DNA of 12,471 nucleotides from Spirochaetaceae bacterium (GTDB lineage: Bacteria; Spirochaetota; Spirochaetia; Treponematales; Breznakiellaceae), in NCBI GenBank assembly GCA_031256815.1, contig JAIRPU010000058.1, positions 1 to 12,471 of the forward strand, in the 5' to 3' direction. The notes beneath the pieces were generated by a model. It made no database searches and had not been told where the DNA came from. It saw nothing but the letters and a program-made list of their open reading frames with translations. How positions within the stretch are numbered: position 1 is the first letter of the stretch; every line of letters starts with the position of its first letter. Position numbers and translations under genes: made by a program. This document shows positions 1-7,085 of the stretch, piece after piece.

Positions 1-266
1 AGGGGGGAGACTTCCCCCCCAAAATTACAATTTATACAGATTCTGAATATGTTAAAAACGGAATAACTGCATGGATTTTTGACTGGAAAGCGAATGGCTG
101 GCGTACAGCTTCCAAAAAGCCGGTAAAAAACCAGGATCTCTGGCAGCAGCTTGACGCGCTTGCCGCCGAACTGCCCCTGCACTGGCAATGGGTGCGCGGC
201 CACAGCGGCAATGCGCTAAACGAACGCTGCGATGCGCTTACTCAAAAAGCAATTGAAAATTTATAA
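1..266 (+). CDS. rnhA: Ribonuclease HI, C-terminal part (5' end outside window)
   Basis: This is the last 87 or so codons of RNase HI, which cuts the RNA strand of RNA-DNA hybrids in the cytoplasm (primer and R-loop removal). In frame 3 the sequence reads ITIYTDSEYVKNGI, then a segment with W, KKPVKNQDLW, WVRGHSGN and NERCDAL before a TAA stop at 264-266. These match the E. coli family signature around Asp70 (TDS-YV), His124 (GHSG) and Asp134 (ERCD), so three of the conserved catalytic positions are present. The first Asp and Glu would lie upstream of the window. The stretch before ITIYTDS (GGDFPPK) is proline- and glycine-rich and may be a loop. It lies 52 bp before the next gene on the same strand, so co-transcription is possible. 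Confidence 0.93.
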   Translation, partial: GGDFPPKITIYTDSEYVKNGITAWIFDWKANGWRTASKKPVKNQDLWQQLDALAAELPLHWQWVRGHSGNALNERCDALTQKAIENL

Positions 267-318
267 AAAATTTACGAATTAAAAGAAGCATAAAATAAAC
301 TCATGCCATTTATCTTGC

Positions 319-1806
319 ATGAAGTTTATTTTTATTTTCTTATTTTGCGCCGCTTTGCCTTTTAATCTTTTTGGCAAAGCGCTGCCATCTTTTAACGGCA
401 TCCGGACTTTGCGCGATAATTTTGGGTTTCAAGTGCTTTGGTCAGGATTTTTGGAAGACAAAAAAAATGTCGAAAACCGTTGGGAAGGAATAGTTTTTGG
501 CCCATTTGGACTTTCTTTTAGGGCACAACTACTGGATAAACGCCTTTTTCCTCCGTGGCGCGACTGGGAAACATGGCAAACCCGCAGCGGCTTTGCGTTG
601 TATCATCAAAGTACAGACTCCCGTGTTGTTTACGGCCATCTTGAAAACTGGGGGCTTATATCAAGAACACGCAATGTATGGACGCATGGCGCAAGCTGGT
701 TTGAATCGCACAGGGCATCCAATACCGACCTTAAAACCTCAATTTCTCCAAACACAAAAGAAGCATTTTATTTTAATGCCGGCACGCCTTTGCTGGAGCT
801 TTCTACTTTTTTTCCGCAAATACCGTTTACATTGGAAGCAAATGCCCATATTTCCAGTACATTCAACAGCGAAAACAAAAATTTATTGCAGGGAGACACA
901 AATTTTTATGCTTCAAAGCGGCACAAAATTCATTTTGAATGGCTTTATTCCGAAAAAACTCTTGCGGAACGTAAACAGCAAGGCTGGTTTTCAAAAAAGC
1001 CCTATCTTCCAGCCAGGGAGATGCGTTTTTGCGCGTTCAATATAAACTATTTAAATCCATTCTGCGGTTTTAGCGCCGACTATGCCAATTCATCAATTTT
1101 TTCCCTGGGTAAAGGCGATTATTTTAACAGCGGCATAAGAATTGGCAGTCATCCGTGGAGGGTATCTTTTGCGGCGGACGGCGCTACAAGCCGCTATGCC
1201 GGAGAAAATGGCACGGTTACAGGCAGCGGCTTTCGCAGTGCCGCCAGATTCGAATGGTACGGCTCAAAAAACATGCGTGTTTTGGCGGAAACAAAATTAC
1301 AATCATCCGGCGCCGGAAAAGCTTTTGACCGTTCTTCATCCAGGTTAAATTTTACCTTTCCTGTAATCAGAGGCTTTTTGATAATACCCTCACGTTTTGT
1401 GATTGAACTTGAACGCGATGCGCAATTTTACAATGCAATAGAAGACAAAACCAGCATGATGCTTGGTTTAAAAGCAGGGCCGCTTCGCGCCGCTTTTCGC
1501 ATGAGCTTTACGGAAAGCAGCCAGAGTGAATTAAACGCGCCCATAATGCCGTATCCTGTTATTCCCGCTGAACGTAAACGTGAAGAGTTTGTTATTGGCG
1601 CTGAAATTTCCGCGCCAATAAAGTTTATAACATTGAATGGAGGCATTAGCTACAAAAAACATGACGGCAAAGAAGCTGTTTGGAACAAATCCATTTCCGC
1701 CACCGCCCGCGGTAAAATTGGCAGAATTACAATAAAAATTTTTAATAACGAAAAAGAAGATGCAATATCTTATTCTTTAAGCTGGCGTTTGGAAAAGAAA
1801 TTTTAG
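319..1806 (+). CDS. Exported, probably outer-membrane beta-barrel protein of unknown function
   Basis: I do not recognise a named family. The first 19 or so residues (basic start MKF, then a Phe/Leu/Ile/Ala-rich core ending near LFG) look like a signal peptide. The remaining roughly 475 residues have no long hydrophobic helix but many alternating aromatic and polar segments, for example FYFNAGTPLLEL and FRSAARFEWYG, as in membrane beta-strands. The chain ends in YSLSWRLEKKF, a final amphipathic strand with a terminal Phe, which is the usual outer-membrane barrel insertion signal. I infer an outer-membrane barrel exposed to the periplasm or surface. The start ATG at 319 is the first in-frame ATG after a stop at 280, but the ribosome site is weak (only AAGAAG-like purines about 30 bp upstream). 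It may be read with rnhA. A soluble secreted beta-rich protein is the alternative. Confidence 0.72.
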   Translation: MKFIFIFLFCAALPFNLFGKALPSFNGIRTLRDNFGFQVLWSGFLEDKKNVENRWEGIVFGPFGLSFRAQLLDKRLFPPWRDWETWQTRSGFALYHQSTDSRVVYGHLENWGLISRTRNVWTHGASWFESHRASNTDLKTSISPNTKEAFYFNAGTPLLELSTFFPQIPFTLEANAHISSTFNSENKNLLQGDTNFYASKRHKIHFEWLYSEKTLAERKQQGWFSKKPYLPAREMRFCAFNINYLNPFCGFSADYANSSIFSLGKGDYFNSGIRIGSHPWRVSFAADGATSRYAGENGTVTGSGFRSAARFEWYGSKNMRVLAETKLQSSGAGKAFDRSSSRLNFTFPVIRGFLIIPSRFVIELERDAQFYNAIEDKTSMMLGLKAGPLRAAFRMSFTESSQSELNAPIMPYPVIPAERKREEFVIGAEISAPIKFITLNGGISYKKHDGKEAVWNKSISATARGKIGRITIKIFNNEKEDAISYSLSWRLEKKF

Positions 1807-1812
1807 ACAGGC

Positions 1813-1849
1813 AAAAAAAACGCCGTTACGCTTTTGCGTAACGGCGTTT
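1813..1849 (-). terminator. Strong intrinsic terminator for ssb, possibly bidirectional
   Basis: CGCCGTTACGC (1821-1831) and GCGTAACGGCG (1836-1846) form a perfect 11-bp stem around a TTTT loop, extended by AAA/TTT. Read on the minus strand the stem is followed by eight T residues (the A run 1813-1820), the classical layout for ending the ssb transcript. On the plus strand only three T follow, so it may also help stop the convergent gene ending at 1806, less efficiently. Confidence 0.88.
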
Positions 1850-1932
1850 AACTAATGCGCAGCAGGAAGAAAAATTAGAGGTGCAAGCAATTATGACATT
1901 TAGACGCTTGATTCCCCCTGCCCGCCTTTGTT

Positions 1933-2367
1933 TTAAAAAACGGCTGCCATTGGAAGTTCACAGGCAGCTTCTTCCCGCATTTCCGGAAAAACGCTTATTG
2001 AAGCGCTTTGCGCTTCCTGGGCTTCTTCGCCTTCGCGTTTGATTTCCGGCCTAAACTCAACGTGTTCTGCGACTATGGTTATACGCGAATGTGCTTTGCC
2101 ATCCGTACCGTTCCAGCGATCCTGTTTTAAACGCCCTACAACGCGTACGCCGCGGCCCTTTCGTCCCATTTGCTTGCAGGTTTCGGCGAGCTTTGACCAT
2201 GTTTCCACTTCAAAAAAGCTCACTTCTTTTTCCAGCCCGCTATCTTGTTTGTAGAAACGGTTGGAGGCAAGACTAAAAGTACACAGTGGAGTTCCTTTGG
2301 ACGTGGAACGGAACAATGGATCCCGAACCAGATTGCCTTCGATTAAAATAGAATTGAGGTTATTCAT
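1933..2367 (-). CDS. ssb: Single-stranded DNA-binding protein
   Basis: A 144-aa SSB with an N-terminal OB fold of about 110 residues. It starts MNNLNSILIEGNLVRDP, followed by CTFSLASNRFY, SFFEVETWSKLAE and the GRGVRVVGRLKQDRW segment, all typical of bacterial SSB, which coats single-stranded DNA in replication and repair. An ATG 31 codons upstream is also open, but I chose the ATG at 2367 because it begins the conserved fold and has a purine-rich site (GGAGAGGG) at correct spacing. The tail after residue 110 is acidic (Glu-rich) but ends ELPMAAVF instead of the usual DDDIPF-type acidic tip that recruits partner proteins. The terminal Phe is kept. The gene lies downstream of the clamp-loader gene on the same strand, separated by 135 bp with a probable terminator, so it probably has its own promoter, which I could not place. 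Confidence 0.93.
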   Translation of the reverse strand: MNNLNSILIEGNLVRDPLFRSTSKGTPLCTFSLASNRFYKQDSGLEKEVSFFEVETWSKLAETCKQMGRKGRGVRVVGRLKQDRWNGTDGKAHSRITIVAEHVEFRPEIKREGEEAQEAQSASISVFPEMREEAACELPMAAVF

Positions 2368-2414
2368 TATGCCCTCTCCGTATAAAAATTTCACGCGGCG
2401 CCATGGCCACGTGG

Positions 2415-2441
2415 CTGCCAATTTGCTTTGCAAATTGGCAG
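2415..2441 (-). other. Perfect 12-bp hairpin in the ssb leader
   Basis: CTGCCAATTTGC (2415-2426) and GCAAATTGGCAG (2430-2441) are perfect inverted repeats around TTT. No T run follows on the minus strand, so it is not a standard terminator for the upstream gene. The adjoining 2397-2414 carries three overlapping short palindromes (GGCGCC, CCATGG, CCACGTGG). The structure sits about 50 nt before the ssb start. It may be a leader RNA structure or an operator; no function can be assigned. Confidence 0.6.
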
Positions 2442-2486
2442 TATTAATAAAAAGGCGCAATGCTTAACGGTGCTTTATAAAAACGC

Positions 2487-2529
2487 AAAAAAAATGATAT
2501 TTTTAATCAAATTCTCTGCAAATATCATT
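2487..2529 (-). terminator. AT-rich intrinsic terminator overlapping the end of the clamp-loader gene
   Basis: Read on the minus strand, AATGATATTT (2529-2520) pairs perfectly with AAATATCATT (2502-2493) across a 17-nt loop holding the stop codon, and a run of eight T follows (A run 2487-2494). The layout fits an intrinsic terminator for the gene ending at 2503. The AT-only stem is weak and the loop long, hence the reserve. Confidence 0.45.
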
Positions 2530-3885
2530 GCAGAGACAGACGGCCAGCCGTTCCAGCGCAAGCTGCGGCGACTGATTGTAAGTTTCTACAGAAGACGAAG
2601 CGGTTTCGGCATGGCGCTTAAACATGGAACGAAGGCGAATCGCATCCGTAACAGGCGCTTCGCGCAATGGCCTTGAAAGCATTTCGTAGAGGCTTCCCAT
2701 AAAAAGATTGAACAAACTGCGCGGTTTAAAGTCCGCGGCATTTTTACAAAGCGGTGTAACAAGCGCTTTAACAGAGCTTTCGTGTTTTGGGAAACCGCCT
2801 TCTACGGCGATTGGAGCGCAAAAACTGCCAAGCGTAACAATCATTTGGTTTACAGGAAGCGATGCTCCGCTTTTTTTGCGTTTTTGCACAATCGTTCTTG
2901 CCGCAATAGACGACCAAAAAAATGCCGCCGCTTGCGCCAGTTTTTCACTCGAAACCGGCAAAAAAGTACTTTGAAAACGCAAAATAGGGTTTTCGCCGCA
3001 AGTATCCGTTATATTTTGCTTAAAAATACGTTTTAAAACCTCGATTTCGGATTCAACTGAGCGCCGCATAAATTTATACTGACGCACACGGGAGGTTATG
3101 GTTGCCAAAATCGCCTTTGGCCGCGCTGAGGTTAGAACAATGGTAGCTGTTGAAGGGGGTTCTTCAAGAATTTTTAAAAGAGAGTTACGCGCGGAATCGT
3201 TCATTTTTTCGGCGTTTTCTATTATCAATGTTTTACGGCGTCCATTAGGCGACATTCTAAGCCAATAGGAAGAATGTCGTATTTGAGCAATGGGAATATT
3301 GGCCGTTAGTCCATCTGCCGCTTCAAGCGCAACGCAAGCGTTTACAATTACATCACAGAGTTTTTCGAGTTTATTTGTTGTTTCGGGCGCTTTAGCATCT
3401 TTAAAAAAAGCTTCAAGTTCATCAAGTGAATCGCGTATTGTCTCTACAAGAGGGTTCCATTTTGAAATTTTAGGGTCGCCTTCCCAAATAATTGGCGAAA
3501 ACCTAAGCAGCAGTTTACGGACGGCGCGGACAAAAAGTGTGCGCGTGCCTGCAGTTTGCATATCGTTCAGAAAAACATTGCGGCAAGCACAGATTTCTCC
3601 CAGAAAATTTCTTGAACCTAAAACCAAAAGGTCAGGATGAGACAGCGTTCTGTGACGGGCGCAGGAATCGCAGCGGCAGCTCCATGCGGCGCTTAATTCA
3701 AGATTTGGAATTGCGGAAGCTTCGCAGGAAAGCACACGGGCAAGTTCCAGCGCGGTGGTGCCCTTTGCAGAGGCAATGGGGCCGCAAAATAAAATTGAAG
3801 GGGGAAGCGCGGCGTTAACAAAATCGTGTTTAAGCTGCTCTATAACACCTTGGTCAATAATGTTTTCAAACACAAATTTCCCCAA
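2503..3885 (-). CDS. holB: DNA polymerase III delta' (HolB/DnaX-like) clamp-loader subunit
   Basis: A 460-aa AAA+ clamp-loader protein of the delta'/gamma-tau family, part of the complex that places the sliding clamp on DNA. Seen in order: a degenerate P-loop GPIASAKGTT (35-44; the Gly before Lys is Ala and the Thr/Ser after it is Gly, suggesting poor or no ATP hydrolysis); a zinc module with C54, C70, C72 and C75 leading to the family HPDL (83-86); a degenerate Walker B in LIIENAEKM (220-228); the hallmark SARNSLLKILEEPP (231-244); and TSRVRQY (264-270), where the SRC motif has Val for Cys. The C-terminal part is helical. An insert of about 115 residues between HPDL and Walker B is absent from E. 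coli HolB. The start is TTG at 3885, just after an in-frame stop; a GTG at 3873 preceded by GGGGA is an alternative that would remove four residues. Confidence 0.85.
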   Translation of the reverse strand: MGKFVFENIIDQGVIEQLKHDFVNAALPPSILFCGPIASAKGTTALELARVLSCEASAIPNLELSAAWSCRCDSCARHRTLSHPDLLVLGSRNFLGEICACRNVFLNDMQTAGTRTLFVRAVRKLLLRFSPIIWEGDPKISKWNPLVETIRDSLDELEAFFKDAKAPETTNKLEKLCDVIVNACVALEAADGLTANIPIAQIRHSSYWLRMSPNGRRKTLIIENAEKMNDSARNSLLKILEEPPSTATIVLTSARPKAILATITSRVRQYKFMRRSVESEIEVLKRIFKQNITDTCGENPILRFQSTFLPVSSEKLAQAAAFFWSSIAARTIVQKRKKSGASLPVNQMIVTLGSFCAPIAVEGGFPKHESSVKALVTPLCKNAADFKPRSLFNLFMGSLYEMLSRPLREAPVTDAIRLRSMFKRHAETASSSVETYNQSPQLALERLAVCLCNDICREFD

Positions 3886-3893
3886 ACAGGATT

Positions 3894-3917
3894 AAAAAGC
3901 CGCCCCTTACGGGCGGC
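3894..3917 (-). terminator. Second intrinsic terminator after groL
   Basis: On the minus strand GCCGCCC and GGGCGGC (3911-3917 and 3899-3905) form a 7-bp GC stem with a 5-nt loop, followed by TTTTT (A run 3894-3898). It lies between groL and the clamp-loader start and supports separate transcription of the two genes. Confidence 0.8.
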
Positions 3918-3949
3918 GCTAATCTCCGAAAACAAAATTTTTATCAAGC

Positions 3950-3992
3950 CGAAAAACATAAAAGAACCGGACGCTTAAGCGTCCATGTTCTT
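3950..3992 (-). terminator. First intrinsic terminator, at the groL stop codon
   Basis: The perfect palindrome GGACGCTTAAGCGTCC (3969-3984) is extended on both sides by AAGAAC (3962-3967) and GTTCTT (3987-3992) with small bulges. On the minus strand it begins inside the groL TAA and is followed by the T-rich TTATGTTTTT (down to about 3952). With the hairpin at 3894-3917 it makes a tandem terminator. Confidence 0.65.
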
Positions 3993-5634
3993 AATACATT
4001 CCATCCATACCGCCCATACCGCCGCCGCCAGGCATTGCCGGCGCTTCTTTTTTCTCTGGAATATCGGTAATAGCACATTCGGTGGTAAGCAAAAGCCCCG
4101 CAATGGAAGCGGCGTTCTGTAATGCGGAACGCGTAACCTTAGCCGGGTCAATTATACCTGTTTTTACCATGTCAACCCATTCGGATTTAGCGGCGTCAAA
4201 ACCAACCCCCGCCTGAGAATTTTTTGCTTTGTCGGCAATAATACCGGCGTCAAGACCGGCATTTTCGGCAATTTGGCGAATAGGCTCTTCAAGCGCCCTT
4301 TCTACAATTTTAAAGCCGGTTTTTTCATGCTCGGTTAAACCCTTTGTGTTGGCATTCTGTAATGCCGGAATTGCCTGAATTAACGCAAGTCCGCCGCCTG
4401 GAACAATGCCCTCTTCAATAGCGGCGCGTGTTGCCGAAAGCGCATCTTCTACACGGTGCTTTTTTTCTTTAAGTTCAACTTCAGTAGCCGCGCCTACATT
4501 AATTACAGCTACGCCTCCGGCAAGTTTTGCAAGCCGTTCCTGAAGTTTTTCGCGGTCGTATTCGCTGGTTGTGTCTTCAATTTGCTTTTTAATTTGAGCA
4601 ATACGATCCTTTATATCTTTATCTTTGCCGGCGCCATTAATAATTGTTGTATTATCTTTATCAATTTTAATTGTTTTTGCCTTGCCAAGCGCCGAAATAT
4701 CGGTGTTTTCAAGTTTAAGGCCGAGTTCCTCTGTAATTACAGTTCCGCCGGTAAGAATCGCTATGTCTTCGAGCATGGCTTTGCGCCTGTCGCCAAATCC
4801 GGGCGCTTTTACCGCGCAGGTGCGGAGCGTTCCGCGAAGGCTGTTCAATACAAGTGTGGAGAGCGCTTCGCCATCGCAATCTTCGGCAATTATAAGAAGC
4901 GGCTTGCCGGATTGAGCAACTTTTTCGAGCAGGGGAAGCAAATCCTTCATGGAAGATATTTTTTTATCGTGAATAAGAATATAACAATCGTCATAATTAC
5001 AAATCATTGTGTCCCGGTCTGTAACAAAATATGCCGAAATATAACCGCGGTCAAACTGCATTCCTTCCACAAAATCTATAGAGGTTTCCATTGTTTTGGA
5101 TTCTTCAACGGTAATAACACCATCTTTACCTACTTTTTCCATGGCATCGGCTATGGTTTTACCAATTTCGGCATCGTTGTTTGCAGAAATTGAGGCGACA
5201 TTGGAAATTTCTTCTTTGTCTTTTATTGATTTGGAGTTCTTTTTTATTTCTCCAACGGCAATTTCTACCGCTTTATCAATCCCTCTCTTTAATTCGATGG
5301 GGGTTATACCGGCCGCCACAGATTCAAGTCCTTTTTTAACAAGCGCGTAGGCAAGCACGGTAGCTGTTGTTGTTCCATCGCCTGCCACATCGTTGGTTTT
5401 TGTGGCAACTTCTTTTAAAAGCTGAGCGCCCATATTTTCAAAAGGGTCTGCAAGCTCAATTTCCTTGGCTACAGAAACGCCATCTTTGGTAACGGTAGGA
5501 GCGCCAAATTTCTTGTCCAAAAGAACATTGCGCCCTTTAGGTCCCAAAGTAACTTTAACAGCTTTTGAAATTTGCTCTACGCCAGAAAGGAGCTTCCTGC
5601 GTCCTTCTTCGTGAAACAGTAATTGTTTAGCCAT
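3991..5634 (-). CDS. groL: Chaperonin GroEL (Hsp60, 60-kDa)
   Basis: A full-length 547-aa GroEL, the ATP-driven double-ring chaperonin that folds cytosolic proteins with GroES. Visible signatures are KVTLGPKGRNVLLDKKFGAP near residues 27-46, the ATPase loop VAGDGTTTATVLA (83-95, containing the catalytic Asp86), the apical segment VEGMQFDRGYIS, AVKAPGFGDRRKAML, LAKLAGGVAVI, the hinge-proximal EEGIVPGGG, and the Gly-Met-rich tail GGGGMGGMDGMY. The start ATG at 5634 has an excellent ribosome site (GAGGAG, six bases away). No groES is adjacent: the upstream neighbour is a divergent methyltransferase gene and the downstream one a clamp-loader gene. A promoter and a roughly 96-nt leader precede it. 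No CIRCE inverted repeat (TTAGCACTC type) is present, so HrcA control is not indicated. Confidence 0.98.
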   Translation of the reverse strand: MAKQLLFHEEGRRKLLSGVEQISKAVKVTLGPKGRNVLLDKKFGAPTVTKDGVSVAKEIELADPFENMGAQLLKEVATKTNDVAGDGTTTATVLAYALVKKGLESVAAGITPIELKRGIDKAVEIAVGEIKKNSKSIKDKEEISNVASISANNDAEIGKTIADAMEKVGKDGVITVEESKTMETSIDFVEGMQFDRGYISAYFVTDRDTMICNYDDCYILIHDKKISSMKDLLPLLEKVAQSGKPLLIIAEDCDGEALSTLVLNSLRGTLRTCAVKAPGFGDRRKAMLEDIAILTGGTVITEELGLKLENTDISALGKAKTIKIDKDNTTIINGAGKDKDIKDRIAQIKKQIEDTTSEYDREKLQERLAKLAGGVAVINVGAATEVELKEKKHRVEDALSATRAAIEEGIVPGGGLALIQAIPALQNANTKGLTEHEKTGFKIVERALEEPIRQIAENAGLDAGIIADKAKNSQAGVGFDAAKSEWVDMVKTGIIDPAKVTRSALQNAASIAGLLLTTECAITDIPEKKEAPAMPGGGGMGGMDGMY

Positions 5635-5649
5635 TTTTTCTCCTCTATC

Positions 5650-5688
5650 CGCGCCGCGTACCGTGCATTGCGGTTAAATCGAGGCGCG
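5650..5688 (-). promoter_or_regulatory. Nested hairpin in the groL leader next to the ribosome site
   Basis: GGCGCG (5683-5688) can pair with CGCGCC (5650-5655), enclosing CGGT/ACCG (5671-5674 with 5660-5663). In the minus-strand transcript this puts a structured element directly upstream of the GAGGAG ribosome site. A smaller CCCGC/GCGGG hairpin (5712-5726) lies further upstream. Pairing is read from the sequence; any regulatory role is inference. Confidence 0.4.
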
Positions 5689-5737
5689 AAAGTAAAAAAT
5701 TTTGATTTTATCCCGCAACCAGCGGGTAGTTTGATTC

Positions 5738-5767
5738 AATATATCAGACTATTCTAAACTGCGTCAA
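5738..5767 (-). promoter_or_regulatory. Sigma-70-type promoter of groL
   Basis: On the minus strand there is a TTGACG -35 box (5767-5762) and a TATATT -10 box (5743-5738) separated by 18 bp. Predicted transcription start is near 5731, giving a leader of about 96 nt before the groL ATG. Confidence 0.65.
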
Positions 5768-5776
5768 CCCCCCGCA

Positions 5777-5804
5777 TTGCCTAAAAACTAAAAACCACTA
5801 GAAT
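5777..5804 (+). promoter_or_regulatory. Promoter of the methyltransferase gene
   Basis: TTGCCT (5777-5782) and TAGAAT (5799-5804) with a 16-bp spacer. The predicted start falls at about 5811-5812, on or one base before the annotated ATG, implying a leaderless or nearly leaderless mRNA. It is back to back with the groL promoter, with 9 bp between the two -35 boxes. Confidence 0.45.
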
Positions 5805-5811
5805 AGGATGT

Positions 5812-7032
5812 ATGGCTGTATATGCAACTTTAGCTGCAAAAAAAAACGCTGTTCCGATTAATACGCCGGGGGAGTCCCGGACGCCGGGCGCTTTGAATTT
5901 TGAATTTTTTGATGATCTGTATGAAAATACCGACTTTTTGACAAAACAAATAATAACCTGTATAGGAAACAAACGTTCCCTTTTGGGATTTATAACAAAG
6001 GGAATTCAAATTGTTCAAAAACGCCTTCAAAAAGACAAACTGGATGTTTTTGATGTTTTTACAGGCTCCGGTATTGTGGCGCGTCTTTTAAAACGCTTTT
6101 CCCGCCTGATAATTGCCGGTGATTTGGAAAAATACGCAGCCCTTACCGCAGAATGTTATTTATCAAACAAAGACGAATTGAATATGCCGCTTTTGCATGA
6201 TATGTATTACAGCATCATTGCGGAGGCTGCAAACAGGCCTTTAAAAGCAGGAATTATCGCTGAATTGTACTCGCCCAAAGACGATGATAATATAAAAAGA
6301 GGCGAGAGGGTTTTTTATACCCGAAGAAACGCAATGTATATTGACACTGTTCGGAATATTATTGGCGCTGCGCCCGCACAGTATCAAAAATACTTTCTGG
6401 CCCCTTTAATTGCGGAAGCTTCAGTTCATGCAAATACTTCCGGTGTGTTTAAAGGGTTTTATAAAAACAGGGAAACCGGCATAGGGCAATTTGGGGGCAG
6501 TAAGGGCGATGCGCTTTTGCGTATAAAAGGGAATATTGAACTGCCTTTTCCCGTTTTTAGCAATTTTAATTGTGAATATAAAGTGTATAACGGCGATTCA
6601 AATCTGATAATAAAAGAAGTTCCGGAAGTCGATTTGGCGTATCTTGACCCGCCTTACAACCAGCATCCTTATGGCTCAAATTATTTTATGCTTAATCTGA
6701 TACTTGAAAACAGGAATCCGGAAAGCATAAGTAAAATTTCTGGAATTCCCGCCGGCTGGAAGCGTTCCGCATATAATAAAAAACAATACGCTTACGAGGC
6801 TTTAGCCGCTTTGGTTGCCGGTATAAAAGCAAAATTCGTTCTTGTATCGTTCAACTCCGAAGGTTTTATTTCTCTTGACGAAATGAAAACCATGCTGGAA
6901 AAAACCGGAAAAGTCCGTGTTTTGGAAACTGCCTATAATACTTTTCGCGGATGCCGGAATCTTTCCAGCCTTGCCGGACGTGGCGTACGCGATATTCATG
7001 TTACTGAATATCTTTATTTGCTGGAGAAATGA
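5812..7032 (+). CDS. D12-class N6-adenine DNA methyltransferase
   Basis: A 406-aa DNA adenine methylase using S-adenosylmethionine. Motif X is seen as TCIGNKRSLLGF (49-60), motif I as DVFTGSG (81-87, AdoMet loop), an acidic AGDLEK (102-107) for motif II, and the catalytic motif IV DPPYNQHPYGSNYFMLN (279-295). Downstream are SFNSEGFIS (346-354) and NTFRGCRNL (376-384), as in FokI/D12-type type II enzymes. The region between motifs I and IV probably holds target recognition; the target sequence cannot be read off. No restriction endonuclease gene is next to it (groL and hslU flank it), so it may be an orphan epigenetic methylase. The ATG at 5812 gives a roughly 29-residue N-terminal extension encoded by a GC-rich stretch (5865-5890) unlike the rest of the gene. 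A TTG at 5893 (LNFEFF) would trim it but lacks a well-placed ribosome site. Confidence 0.9.
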   Translation: MAVYATLAAKKNAVPINTPGESRTPGALNFEFFDDLYENTDFLTKQIITCIGNKRSLLGFITKGIQIVQKRLQKDKLDVFDVFTGSGIVARLLKRFSRLIIAGDLEKYAALTAECYLSNKDELNMPLLHDMYYSIIAEAANRPLKAGIIAELYSPKDDDNIKRGERVFYTRRNAMYIDTVRNIIGAAPAQYQKYFLAPLIAEASVHANTSGVFKGFYKNRETGIGQFGGSKGDALLRIKGNIELPFPVFSNFNCEYKVYNGDSNLIIKEVPEVDLAYLDPPYNQHPYGSNYFMLNLILENRNPESISKISGIPAGWKRSAYNKKQYAYEALAALVAGIKAKFVLVSFNSEGFISLDEMKTMLEKTGKVRVLETAYNTFRGCRNLSSLAGRGVRDIHVTEYLYLLEK

Positions 7033-7046
7033 ATTGTACATACCCA

Positions 7047-7075
7047 TTGCAAATATCCTGCTAATATTGCATACT
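7047..7075 (+). promoter_or_regulatory. Possible promoter of hslU
   Basis: TTGCAA (7047-7052) and CATACT (7070-7075) are spaced by 17 bp, each matching four of six consensus bases. The predicted start near 7082 leaves almost no leader. Read-through from the methyltransferase gene, 53 bp upstream, is equally possible. Confidence 0.25.
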
Positions 7076-7085
7076 GAATAAATAC

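Noticed and set aside
4456..5193. A 245-codon plus-strand open frame opposite groL
   Set aside because: It is an antisense shadow of groL codon usage: Phe/Asn/Tyr-rich with no family resemblance, while groL itself is unmistakable.
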